From contig JANBTH010000070.1 of assembly GCA_027578815.1 (NCBI GenBank), positions 1-40,336 of the forward strand: a stretch of DNA of 40,336 nt, read 5' to 3'. Of the stretch, positions 1 to 7,986 are shown piece by piece; within the stretch, counting starts at the first letter, position 1, and each line of letters begins with the position of its first letter. Made by a program: the position numbers and the translations under genes. The stretch comes from Coemansia sp. RSA 1804. Its lineage: Eukaryota > Kickxellomycota > Kickxellomycetes > Kickxellales > Kickxellaceae. Under the pieces are notes generated by a model that saw only the letters and a program-made list of their open reading frames with translations, ran no database searches and was not told the DNA's origin.

Positions 1-76
1 TCTTAGCTTTTCTTTAACTCTTCAAGCTTTCTTTTATAAATCTTCACTCCACTCATATTTATAAAACATTCTAACA
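1..76 (+). repeat. 3' end of the upstream copia LTR
   Basis: Aligned to 1099-1178 this block differs by a few substitutions and short gaps. It ends in CTAACA, matching the TAGCA end of the downstream LTR, and CA is the usual terminal dinucleotide. The sequence right after it (77 onward) is already in the RNase H reading frame instead of a tRNA-primer site. Confidence 0.75.
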
Positions 77-112
77 GCTGCTTCCACTCGTCTTGGTGAA
101 AACCAGCCCCAC

Positions 113-793
113 ATGGGCAAGGCTGATCCATCAGAGTACAGGTCACTAGTGGGCTCACTGCAGTACCTTGCTCTGGTATCCAGGCCAGACATTGCACTTG
201 CAACTTCATCACTTGCCTCTTTTAATAAAGAACCGCTGGCTAAACACATGACAGCTGCTAGAAAGGTGCTCAGGTACCTGAAGGGAACTGCTGGACTTAG
301 CATCCATTACAAGAAAGGCGGTGAACTTTACCTTAAAGGGTATACTGATGCATCATTTGGGCTGTACTCCAAGGAGTCTATGACTATTGGATATGTGTTT
401 ATGCTGAATGAAGGAGCTGTGACTTGGAAATCAACAAAGAAGCCTCTTGCATCTCCTCCCCAGTCTACCACTGAAGCCGAGTCTACAGCCTTGACTGCCG
501 GAGTTAGAGAAATGGCTTGGTTGTTGAATGTGTTGATTGAGCTTAGACAGCCTGTTCCTACCCCTGTTGTTTATTGTGACAATGAAGCCACTCTGTCCCA
601 CATGAAAACAGGTGCTGTTACTGAAGCCAACAAACACTACAAGTCCACTCTTAGTTATCCACACTATGCTTACAAGTCTGGGATGTGTGAACTCAAGTAC
701 ATTGTGACATGTGAGCAGCCTGCTGACTTCTTGACCAAACAGTTGCCATTTGAACCCTTCTCTAAACACAGAAAGGCTATTGGAATGAAGTAA
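113..793 (+). CDS. Copia-type RNase H, C-terminal fragment of pol (226 aa)
   Basis: This is the C-terminal part of a Ty1/copia polyprotein. It opens with the end of the reverse-transcriptase connection (YRSLVGSLQYLALVSRPDIA) and continues into RNase H. The RNase H acidic residues are visible in GYTDASFG, STTEAES and YCDNEATLSHM, followed by the terminal PADFLTKQL motif. The usual Tyr of EAEY is Ser here, and the KHIDIRYHF-like block is changed (NKHYKSTLSYPHY). The frame is open back to about position 77, so the first ATG at 113 is just the first one available; it is not the natural start of pol. No internal stop or frameshift is seen. RNase H would degrade the RNA strand of RNA:DNA hybrids, but alone it cannot support transposition. 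Confidence 0.85.
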   Translation: MGKADPSEYRSLVGSLQYLALVSRPDIALATSSLASFNKEPLAKHMTAARKVLRYLKGTAGLSIHYKKGGELYLKGYTDASFGLYSKESMTIGYVFMLNEGAVTWKSTKKPLASPPQSTTEAESTALTAGVREMAWLLNVLIELRQPVPTPVVYCDNEATLSHMKTGAVTEANKHYKSTLSYPHYAYKSGMCELKYIVTCEQPADFLTKQLPFEPFSKHRKAIGMK

Positions 794-802
794 GCAGTGC
801 TC

Positions 803-810
803 AAGGGGGA
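803..810 (+). other. Polypurine tract before the 3' LTR
   Basis: AAGGGGGA sits one base before the TG that opens the LTR at 812. In LTR elements this is the primer site for plus-strand DNA synthesis. Its position immediately after the pol stop fits that role exactly. Confidence 0.75.
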
Positions 811-811
811 A

Positions 812-1178
812 TGTTGGAATTGATTGAATTTGCTGATTCTTCTTAATTCCTTATCTTTCACATCCCACAGGCCAGATGTTGTCTTTACCATCTGCCTTTC
901 AAGCTTCTTAGTGAGTCATTAGCATCGTTTGCTAATGCAATTGTTGTCAATTAGTAATCATGTATTTGTTTACTCTTTTGTTGATTACTAATTGTCCAGC
1001 AACTTCTCTGTTCCCATGAATATAAAAACCCCAGGAGCCTCAAGTATCTTCTTGTTTTTCTCAAAACTTTAACTTAACTCAACCTTTTTCTTAAAACTTC
1101 TTAGCTTTCCTTTAACTCTTCAAGCTTTCCTTTCTATAAATCTTCACTCTATTCATATTTATAAAAAACATTATAGCA
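812..1178 (+). repeat. 3' long terminal repeat (about 367 bp)
   Basis: The LTR begins TGTTGGAATT, a start common in copia LTRs, and ends TAGCA. The left edge is fixed by the adjacent polypurine tract and the right edge by comparison with 1-76. Inside are a TGAGTCA element (912-918), two stem-loops (917-937 and 948-994) and a TATAAAA box (1021-1027). The tail of the LTR is rich in CTT and TAAAACTT runs. The 279 bases between the LTR and SER1 (1179-1457) are AT-rich and hold no gene. Confidence 0.8.
912..1027 (+). promoter_or_regulatory. LTR promoter: TGAGTCA element, stem-loops, TATA box
   Basis: TGAGTCA at 912-918 is a perfect AP-1/Gcn4-type bZIP site. CATTAGCA at 917-924 pairs with TGCTAATG at 930-937 around a 5-nt loop. 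CAATTAGTAATCA at 948-960 pairs perfectly with TGATTACTAATTG at 982-994. TATAAAA follows at 1021-1027. The order, activator site then TATA, is what an LTR U3 promoter would need. Regulator identity is inference from the motif only. Confidence 0.5.
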
Positions 1179-1457
1179 TATATTGCCATGTTTTGAGATT
1201 TAATAGTTTAATATACATAATATTTGGATTTAATGGTTGAAACTATTATGTTAGTAATACTCTTGTTGATAATTGGAATATCAGACAACAGATAGTTAGA
1301 AGCTAACTTCATAAGTAAATGGCAGTAGTTATCAACCCTGACACAATATCCATCCAATTTATGTTTCAAGGAGACCACAAGCTTGTCAGAGAAAGTTCTG
1401 TGGTGATGTATTATTTATTGTTAGCACATAGTTGACTAATAAAACCTGATGTGTTTA

Positions 1458-2687
1458 TTAAACATCACGACAGTGCTCGTTGTAAAATTCGTCCATAAAT
1501 GATACAAAAGCATCAGCACCTTCTATTGGCATAGCATTATAAAGGGACACTCTGATACCCCCAAGACTGCGATGACCTTTGAGCTGTATCATGTTGCGCT
1601 TGGCAGCTCTGGCAATGAATTCTGATTCAAGTTCCGGAGTCGGGAGATTGAACACCAGATTCATTGCGCTGCGATATCTCTTGTCAACAGGACCACTGAA
1701 AAAGTCTGGATGTGCGTCGATTGTATTATAGACAAGATCAGCGCGTGCTTTGCGCAGTCTTTCTAACGCTGAAACACCACCTTGGATCTCTACCCACTTG
1801 AAAACAAGCCCACATACGTAGATTGCAAAGGTGGGTGGCGTGTTTGGCATTGAGCCTGCCTTGTCAAAGTAGCACCAGTCCAGAACAGATGGAAGCCTCT
1901 GGATCGCATCTTTGTCACTCTCATCTCTTTCCAAAAGATCTTTACGCACTATAACAATAGTTACACCAGCTGGACCCATGTTTTTTTGGGCTCCAGCAAT
2001 AATGGCGCCAAAGCGGCTCACATCTACTGGATGGGAAAGCATGCTGGATGACATGTCGCAGATCACAGGCACAGACGGATCGACAGCATCAAGGACCAGA
2101 GATGACGGCGTCTCCAGGCCGTGGATTGTCTCGTTCTCGCAATAATATACGTATGCCGTCTCTTCAGGCTTGCCAAGATTCCACTCTGACACTGGGGGCA
2201 AGCTAGTGTACACGATGGCGGAGCCGTGATCCTTATCTGACGATTCAATGCCATTAAAGACCACGTTTGGAATTGCGCCCAAGCGTGTAACTTCCTTAAG
2301 CCCTCCTTTTGACCACGTACCCGTAACAAGGTAATCACAACGAAGCTGTCTTCCCAACTTGCTTTGCTTCTCGCGCACGGATTTGCTGGCAAACAAGTTG
2401 AGGTAGGTTGCGGCAAACTCGCCGGTGCCGCCTCCCTGCATAAACAAAATAGAATAGTTATCTGGCACGCTGAGCACACGGCGTAGAGTTCCCTCGGCGT
2501 TGGTGATGATTTCGCTGTAAGCTTTGGAGCGGTGCGACATCTCCATCACCGAGAGGCCGTTGTCCTTGTAGTTAATTAGATCTCTTTGAACCTCTTCTAG
2601 AACGGATACTGGAAGCGTTGAAGGACCAGCGGAAAAGTTCCACACGCGGCCATAAGGGGGACGATCTGCTGGAGGGTTCTGTGACAT
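1458..2687 (-). CDS. SER1: Phosphoserine aminotransferase (409 aa)
   Basis: This PLP enzyme converts 3-phosphohydroxypyruvate and glutamate to O-phosphoserine and 2-oxoglutarate, the second step of serine synthesis from glycolysis. The fold-type I aminotransferase signature is clear: N-terminal FSAGPSTLP, MEMSHRS at about 49-54, FMQGGGTGEF (83-91), TGTWSKGG, CDMSSSMLS, and the PLP-binding Lys235 in AGAQKNMGPAG. The C-terminal GHRSLGGIRVSLYNAM block is also typical. The length matches the family. The frame is open for about 90 codons upstream, but the ATG at 2687 gives the conserved N-terminus; the upstream stretch is a CT-rich leader. There are no introns. An AATAAA overlaps the stop codon, with another on the minus strand near 1414-1419. 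Confidence 0.95.
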   Translation of the reverse strand: MSQNPPADRPPYGRVWNFSAGPSTLPVSVLEEVQRDLINYKDNGLSVMEMSHRSKAYSEIITNAEGTLRRVLSVPDNYSILFMQGGGTGEFAATYLNLFASKSVREKQSKLGRQLRCDYLVTGTWSKGGLKEVTRLGAIPNVVFNGIESSDKDHGSAIVYTSLPPVSEWNLGKPEETAYVYYCENETIHGLETPSSLVLDAVDPSVPVICDMSSSMLSHPVDVSRFGAIIAGAQKNMGPAGVTIVIVRKDLLERDESDKDAIQRLPSVLDWCYFDKAGSMPNTPPTFAIYVCGLVFKWVEIQGGVSALERLRKARADLVYNTIDAHPDFFSGPVDKRYRSAMNLVFNLPTPELESEFIARAAKRNMIQLKGHRSLGGIRVSLYNAMPIEGADAFVSFMDEFYNEHCRDV

Positions 2688-3142
2688 GGCTTTCCAAATG
2701 AAAATGAAAAAAAAGCAAAAAAGAGAAAGAAAAGCTTGTCGAAATAAAAGCGAGAAATCGAGGAGAAGAGAAGAAAAGGAAAAAGAAATGTGTCTTCTGT
2801 CTGGGCTTGGGGGGTTCTTGTTTTCGACCACTTTCTGATCGATGAGAAAGAGAGCAGCACCACAACTGATTGGTATTTTCTGTGATGATTCACTACCGTT
2901 ATCGTCACAGCGAAAAGTTGGGATGCAGTTGTGATTTATTATAATGTGGCAGAATCTCAAACCCCTGAACTCACTGCCCGGCTCAAATCATCTCTTCTTT
3001 GAAGTGCAAAATATCATTATCCCAAACACAAAATCTTCCGCAAAATAAAGTATATATTTTCTACAAAAAAAAGAAAAGGCAGGCAGATGTTTGCTAGTGC
3101 AAACAAGAAATATCACGGTTTCTTGTTATATGACGCATGTAG
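2688..3142 (-). promoter_or_regulatory. SER1 upstream region with long CT-rich leader
   Basis: The coding strand from about 2788 to 2697 is almost pure pyrimidine with few interruptions, the kind of CT block that often sits at fungal transcription start regions. TGATTCA at 2886-2892 is one base from the Gcn4 consensus and could link SER1 to amino-acid control; that is inference. The rest, up to the 3' end of the MYST gene at 3143, holds no convincing gene. Confidence 0.4.
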
Positions 3143-4378
3143 TTATTCTGATTCAGTACTAGTGTCATCAAGATCTGTACCAGCATTGCTGTCTTCTGTC
3201 GATGTATCAGTACTGCAATCGTTGTCTGAACTAGAGTTGTGTTTGGCAAAGCTGTCATCTTCGCAGTCAATAACTAAGCCGCAAGGATCCATGCGCATTC
3301 CAAGATTTATCCGGTGCTCTGCAACTGTCCGGTGGAGGATTTCGTGTGATATACAAACGATATGCCTTCCTAGCCAAAAGCCAAGCAAACCGAGATCCTC
3401 AAGAGTAAACAACACATCGTCAATGCGAATGCCAGTCAAGAGAGCTAGGCGTGAAAGCGAGAAAAACTGCCTGTTCTCTTCAAACCCATGGCCATGTTCC
3501 TGCAAATCGTAGCGGCGTTCATAAAGATGCTGCTCTGCCGGTTGTAACTCTCCAAGAAGAGCTAGAATGATTGCTCGTCGCCAGCATGATCTATAGCTAT
3601 GAAAGCCTTGCGAGGACAAAGGCTGTTCGGGGCCGCCTGTTGTGCTGTCACGCTTGGTCAACTCGTAGCTCAGCTCAATCAGCAGCTGGCCATAGTTCTG
3701 CCCACGAAACGGCGGGAGCACAAGAATACATGCCAAATTGTTTTGCTCAATGGATGCCTTTTCCTTTGAAAAGTACCCAGCAAACGTATAGCTGCATGGT
3801 TCTGGCTGTCGTTTTGTCCACGAAGAGCCATTTGCCACATGTTTTGTTGTACGATCGTTTTGCCTGACAAGTAGAATGTAGAAGAAAAATCCTCCAATGT
3901 CGTAGAATATTGTCTTTTGGTCCAGAAATAGTTTTGACAAAAGACACAGGTTCTGGCAGTATAAGGTATGCTCCTTCCCATCGACCTCATACAAAGCGGC
4001 ACCAGCGTCCTCATATACCAGTCTTCCGCGAGGAAATGGATCAGGACAAGTGTGAGACTCGAACGAATGGCGGAACCGCATATACTTCAAACAGCGCTCA
4101 CATATATATAGCTCCTGGCTTTGCTTATACTCTGCCGGATAAGGAGACGAATACCAGGCCGCAATGGCATAGTTACCAAGAATAATGCGACGTATCTCCT
4201 TTTTCTCTGTTGGCTGCTGGGTCTCGGCTGGCAAGGACACATGTATATGTGGATTTGTAGGGGCAACTACCGAGTTCTCTTGTGTTTCTCGCTTCGCTGA
4301 CTCTAAACTATCGGTTTTATCACGGCCATGTTTGCATGTCGGTTTCCTACAAAAGCAGAAACAAGCATACAAACGCAT
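3143..4378 (-). CDS. MYST-family histone acetyltransferase (about 411 aa; N-terminus uncertain)
   Basis: MYST enzymes acetylate histone lysines, typically on H4. With numbering from the ATG at 4378, a C2HC finger is seen (C93, C96, H109, C111) in YICERCLKYM...ESHTC. The acetyltransferase core follows: LYCQNLCLLSKLFLDQKT, FYILLV, AGYFSKEK (201-206), catalytic-type Cys217 in NNLACILVLPP, and Glu251 in GGPEQPLSSQGFHSYRSCW. The acetyl-CoA loop reads RGQNYG where the family has QRRGYG, so the first Gly is Asn. There is no chromodomain. Size and lack of a chromodomain resemble Sas2, but the subtype is not settled. A strong acceptor-like TTTTGTAG at about 4346-4353 could mean a missing 5' exon. The tail is Ser/Asp/Thr-rich and acidic. 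Confidence 0.85.
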   Translation of the reverse strand: MRLYACFCFCRKPTCKHGRDKTDSLESAKRETQENSVVAPTNPHIHVSLPAETQQPTEKKEIRRIILGNYAIAAWYSSPYPAEYKQSQELYICERCLKYMRFRHSFESHTCPDPFPRGRLVYEDAGAALYEVDGKEHTLYCQNLCLLSKLFLDQKTIFYDIGGFFFYILLVRQNDRTTKHVANGSSWTKRQPEPCSYTFAGYFSKEKASIEQNNLACILVLPPFRGQNYGQLLIELSYELTKRDSTTGGPEQPLSSQGFHSYRSCWRRAIILALLGELQPAEQHLYERRYDLQEHGHGFEENRQFFSLSRLALLTGIRIDDVLFTLEDLGLLGFWLGRHIVCISHEILHRTVAEHRINLGMRMDPCGLVIDCEDDSFAKHNSSSDNDCSTDTSTEDSNAGTDLDDTSTESE

Positions 4379-4895
4379 GCAAAAGAATAAAAATGGATTC
4401 CCGAAAAAGAAATGGTTTAGCCTGTGTTTTGAAGTCAGCTCGCTTAAGCAAGAAGCCCTCACTACACCGCAAGACGTTCCAGCAGCACATATAATACGAA
4501 AGCTAATTGCGTGCAATGTGTAAAGGGCAATGGATCGAGAAGCCTTAACCGAATGTCATGTTGCGCACTTTTTTGGAGGTTTTCCCATGAGGAATTTGTT
4601 ACACTTTTTTCTGCCGCAGAACCGTACTTTACGGACCAGCACACGTATAAAATAGAACAATAGAGTGGAAAAGATTACAAAGGCTCGATGGAGCAAAGGA
4701 AAAGAGCGTTGAAGAGATTCTGACAGTTTTTGTTTTCTCAACAAAAAAATAGCAAACAAATGGAAAGCTATTTTGTCAAATAAAAGAGCTGTAAGCTGAT
4801 GGTTTGAATTCTGACACGCGCGTGCTTTGTTTTATTCGTTTCTTTTTAAATTTTCTCTTTCATTTATAGCATTATTTATCCACCTCTTAAAAATC
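4379..4895. promoter_or_regulatory. Divergent promoter between MYST gene (-) and CWC21 (+)
   Basis: This 517-base spacer separates two head-to-head genes. The CWC21 side ends in a T-rich, CT-rich leader (4827-4890). If the MYST gene has a 5' exon, it should lie here on the minus strand, but I could not find one that joins in phase with confidence. No other gene is seen. Confidence 0.4.
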
Positions 4896-5768
4896 ATGTA
4901 TAACGGAATCGGACTAACGACACCTCGGGGCAGTGGAACAAGCGGCCATGTTGTCCGCAATGCCTCTGCCTTAAAGCCTGAGCGTAAACATGACACAGCG
5001 CACGCCAAGGGCCACCAGTATCCCGGCGAGCGTTCTTCCAAATACAAGCATGTTGACAAAGGGATACTTGAGCATGAGCAAAAGCGACAGATTGAAGTTA
5101 AATGTCTAGAGCTACAAGACGAGCTTGAGGAGAAGGGCTTGGATGACGACAAAATAGAGCAAAGAGTCAACAGGTTCCGACGCCAGTTGCTGGAAAACAT
5201 TGACTATCTGGATCTATCCAAAGGTAGAAAAATAAGGTCTTTTGAAGTCCAGAAACTTGTAGCAGCAAAGAGCAAGGAGAACAACCGGATGGCAACGGCG
5301 CTGCGTGTGGACGATGATTATGTAGAAGGCGCAGCCTTTGATCGGGAACTGCAGGAGCTGAGGCGACAAAAGCATCTTCTAGAGCGCGAAAGAGAGCGTG
5401 TTTCCAGGGCAGAAAAGGATAGCTCCAGTTATCGGCATTCTGGCCGCCATCGCAGTCCACAGAGCCATCATAACAAGACCAAAAGAACAACTGAGAGCAG
5501 GGACAGCAGTGTTGGCTCAGAGGATAGGTTTAAAAGCGACGACAGTCGTGGTACAGAACAGCGCTGGTCTTCAAGAAGACATGTCCATAGAAGCAGAGGC
5601 AGGAGCAGTAGTCCTTCCGACTCAGAAAAGGTTATACACAGGACACATAACCAGAGTCCCACAAACGACAGGATAAAGACGGTTGAAGGAGGGGAACCAG
5701 GAGAGATCGAAGACATTGATGGAGATGACAGCGGAGCAACACATAGCGTTCGAGCGGATGATCTGTAG
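4896..5768 (+). CDS. CWC21: Pre-mRNA splicing factor Cwc21 / SRRM2 N-terminal type (290 aa)
   Basis: Cwc21 is a spliceosome protein that binds Prp8 and Snu114 near the catalytic centre. The N-terminus MYNGIGLTTPRGSGTSGHVV is the hallmark of the Cwc21/SRm300 family and fixes the start at 4896, although the frame is open upstream. A cwf21 helical domain follows at about 60-105 (HEQKRQIEVKCLELQDELEE then IEQRVNRFR). The C-terminal half is basic and Ser/Arg-rich with SR and RS dipeptides, ending in an acidic tail. At 290 residues it is longer than yeast Cwc21 (135 aa) and much shorter than metazoan SRRM2, an intermediate form seen in many fungi. It converges with DOM34 across 115 bp. Confidence 0.92.
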   Translation: MYNGIGLTTPRGSGTSGHVVRNASALKPERKHDTAHAKGHQYPGERSSKYKHVDKGILEHEQKRQIEVKCLELQDELEEKGLDDDKIEQRVNRFRRQLLENIDYLDLSKGRKIRSFEVQKLVAAKSKENNRMATALRVDDDYVEGAAFDRELQELRRQKHLLERERERVSRAEKDSSSYRHSGRHRSPQSHHNKTKRTTESRDSSVGSEDRFKSDDSRGTEQRWSSRRHVHRSRGRSSSPSDSEKVIHRTHNQSPTNDRIKTVEGGEPGEIEDIDGDDSGATHSVRADDL

Positions 5769-5883
5769 AGTTCCATTCACTGCAGTTGACCTTATTTGAA
5801 TACAAGATACACAATATATTTAAAGAAAGGGCTTTTATTCTTTGAAGTGCTAGTTCTGCAGCTGTAGCAATGTAAGCATTGTG

Positions 5884-7050
5884 CTACTTTTCACCATCAT
5901 CTTCCTCTTCATCTTCTTCCTCAGTGTCAGACTCGATGATGAGCGGAAAGTTGAGTATTGCTGCTACGCCTGTCAACTGGCTTAGCTGCTCGCCTGACAC
6001 ATGTAAACTCGAGAAAACCAGCACATCGGCATTGGCAGCCTTTGAGTCCTCCACAAGGCTGATGTACTTTCGCCTAGTCGGGATATCGGCAGCACGGAAC
6101 AGCTCGTCGGTAACCATCAGTGTACCAATAGCCCCGTTGTCGGCGGCCTTTCGTACATCGCTATAGCCATAGAATGCGCGATCCGGATCGTTGTTTAGCA
6201 TCTGGTAGAAGCTATCAAGCGCCTTGGCATCCTGCGCAGACTTTGTGTCAACCAGCCGGGCCTTTATCTGCGGATCGCGCATCACTTCCTCAAGCGCGCC
6301 TTTGTGACCGGATGAAGTGTGTACCCGTAAAAACTTGGATTTATTCCCCATGATCACTTTGTCGTCGGTCTTTACAGCCTGCGCCATCATATAATCAAAG
6401 AATTGGTCACGTAGGAAACCAGGGCTGCCTAGAATGAAAACCTTGATAATATCAAAGTCGACATGTTGCTTGATACTTCGATAGATCTGTTCATAGAATC
6501 TCTCAACAGCCTTTTCATAGTTTGTGGTTGACCCTCTTCGCTTGCGTGGGATTGGAATCTCGATTCTCTGGCGCACCACTGTCATGTACTGGGTGACCAG
6601 ACATATGACAGCCAGGCCCTCTTGCATTGTCACTGCAGCGACGTCTGCTTGGCGGGTAATGTCGCAAGCATTGTCAATTCGCTGCAACGAAATAAAGTCC
6701 CATTCTGGCTTGATAAGCGTGAATGCCTGATTCATCTCAAGGTCCAGCGTGTGGTACTGGCCAACGCCCACGAATTTGTTTTCGGCAATGTTACGTCCGT
6801 TGATGCGCAGAGCGCCCGCCTGCACATCAAAAAACATATCCTCGATGGATATTGTCAGCTTAATTCGCACTCGGTCAGTCGACACGGACCCTGTACTGCT
6901 CTCGCTTTTTACACCGCGTACTGTCGATGCCTCCAGCTGGTCATTCTTCTGAATTAGATTGTATACATGCCACATATCCTCTGGGTGTTCGGGAACCAGC
7001 CGGACAGAGCCCGAGCTGTCCTTTTCAATGCGCTTGTAAATCAGCTTCAT
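5884..7050 (-). CDS. DOM34: Dom34 / Pelota ribosome rescue factor (388 aa)
   Basis: Dom34 is an eRF1 paralogue that enters the A site of stalled ribosomes with Hbs1 and splits them for no-go and non-stop mRNA decay. The start MKLIYKRIEKDSSGSVRLVPEHPEDMWHVYN is unmistakable. Domain 1 (about 1-135) has GRNIAENKFVGVGQYHTLDLE, the central domain (about 136-270) has AVICLVTQYM and VDFDIIKVFILGSPGF, and the C-terminal domain has DRAFYGYSDVRKAADNGAI. There is no GGQ motif, as expected for Pelota as opposed to eRF1. A basic PRKRRGS segment precedes the central domain, and the C-terminus is acidic (EEEDEEEDDGE). It is one exon of normal family length. The 282 bases upstream to 7332 are its promoter. 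Confidence 0.95.
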   Translation of the reverse strand: MKLIYKRIEKDSSGSVRLVPEHPEDMWHVYNLIQKNDQLEASTVRGVKSESSTGSVSTDRVRIKLTISIEDMFFDVQAGALRINGRNIAENKFVGVGQYHTLDLEMNQAFTLIKPEWDFISLQRIDNACDITRQADVAAVTMQEGLAVICLVTQYMTVVRQRIEIPIPRKRRGSTTNYEKAVERFYEQIYRSIKQHVDFDIIKVFILGSPGFLRDQFFDYMMAQAVKTDDKVIMGNKSKFLRVHTSSGHKGALEEVMRDPQIKARLVDTKSAQDAKALDSFYQMLNNDPDRAFYGYSDVRKAADNGAIGTLMVTDELFRAADIPTRRKYISLVEDSKAANADVLVFSSLHVSGEQLSQLTGVAAILNFPLIIESDTEEEDEEEDDGEK

Positions 7051-7332
7051 TTTCCGTGTCCCTCTTGCGTCAAGAGCAGCCAGTTGTTAATTGTAATTGA
7101 AATTGAGAAAAGTGAAGAAAGGCCGATGGTTGGGACGGTGAACCTTATCAAAAGAGCTTATGACTAGCAATTAGAAAGAATAAAGAAGAATTAAAAGATA
7201 TAAAGCTAAAGGGAAACAACAAAGAAACCTAGGAGGGCTCACAGAAAATGCAATGTGAAAAGAGGGACTTGCAGCAGCATTTTATCCTCCGAACATTATT
7301 CCGGCCTGATTCAACAACAGACACCCAGATTC

Positions 7333-7986
7333 CTAGTAGGCGATGGACGGGCTCTCGTTGAGATATTCACCTTTAATGACGCATGTTTCGAGTATAAAGT
7401 GAGCCAGGTCATTGCGGGTTATCGTGTATCCACGTACGTCGGGCCCAGCACGGTATTTGCCGGTGGTGGTCTCTCCTTCCTTGAAAAAGGCAGGTCGAAC
7501 AATGGTGTATGGAATGCCACTGCCCTTGATGCTATTTTCGGCAATGCCCTTGTGCTTGTGCGGCGTGCGCAATAGGGTCGCATACAGCGGGCGCATCAAG
7601 AGCGGCACATCATGGGCGCTACCAACCCCAGTGGATGACACCATGATAAGCCGGGGCGGCCTATCCGCACGCTTCTCCTTGATGGCGTTAAGAAGCACCT
7701 GCGCTGCTTCGCTTTCCACTCCCGCATCCGCCGGCGTGTTGAGCCCATTGAATCTGGCGCCAAGTGTAAATAGAACTATATCCGCATCGGCTATTGCGAT
7801 CGTAACATCGTTCTTTACCAGTGCGTTTCCCTTGACCACGGTGACCTTCTCCAGCTGCTCCTTGGTGTATGTCAGGCTTTCGGGGGCACGCACCAGGATG
7901 GTGATGTCGATTCCGCCTTTGGCAATTGCCTGTTTAACAAAAAACTTGCCAGTGTTGCGGGTGGCGCCCAGTACAGCAATATGCAT
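7333..7986 (-). CDS. NAD(P)-binding NmrA-like / atypical SDR oxidoreductase (217 aa)
   Basis: The protein starts MHIAVLGATRNTGKFFVKQA, a Rossmann strand with the GxxxxTGK dinucleotide-binding loop at residues 7-14. Then come ADIVLFTLGARF, a second strand-loop, and PRLIMVSSTGVG. IPYTIVRPAFF matches the substrate-side region of NAD(P)H-binding domain proteins (the BLVRB/NmrA-like group). There is no YxxxK catalytic pair, which fits an atypical SDR. The length matches a single-domain member. The substrate is unknown: it could be a flavin reductase-like enzyme or a redox sensor. It lies between DOM34 and TIM50 on the same strand, each with its own upstream spacer. Confidence 0.8.
   Translation of the reverse strand: MHIAVLGATRNTGKFFVKQAIAKGGIDITILVRAPESLTYTKEQLEKVTVVKGNALVKNDVTIAIADADIVLFTLGARFNGLNTPADAGVESEAAQVLLNAIKEKRADRPPRLIMVSSTGVGSAHDVPLLMRPLYATLLRTPHKHKGIAENSIKGSGIPYTIVRPAFFKEGETTTGKYRAGPDVRGYTITRNDLAHFILETCVIKGEYLNESPSIAY

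Larger units (their letters stand above)
1..1178 (+). mobile_element. Ty1/copia LTR retrotransposon remnant (LTR end, RNase H, 3' LTR)
   Basis: The order seen is: an LTR 3' end (1-76), a pol fragment ending in copia-type RNase H (77-793), a polypurine tract (803-810) and a full LTR (812-1178). Positions 1-76 match 1099-1178 at roughly 90% by eye, which identifies both as LTR 3' ends. No primer-binding site, gag, protease, integrase or reverse-transcriptase core lies between the first LTR and RNase H, so the copy has lost most of its interior. The element continues off the left edge, so a target-site duplication cannot be tested. It lies downstream of SER1, which points towards it. The copy is defective for autonomous transposition. 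Confidence 0.85.

Noticed and set aside
431..769. 112-codon minus-strand frame over the copia RNase H
   Set aside because: A shadow of the RNase H coding sequence with no features of its own.
4354..4377. 24-nt GTATGC...TTTTGTAG interval as an intron of the MYST gene
   Set aside because: Too short to splice by any usual fungal mechanism; only the acceptor end looks plausible for a longer intron.
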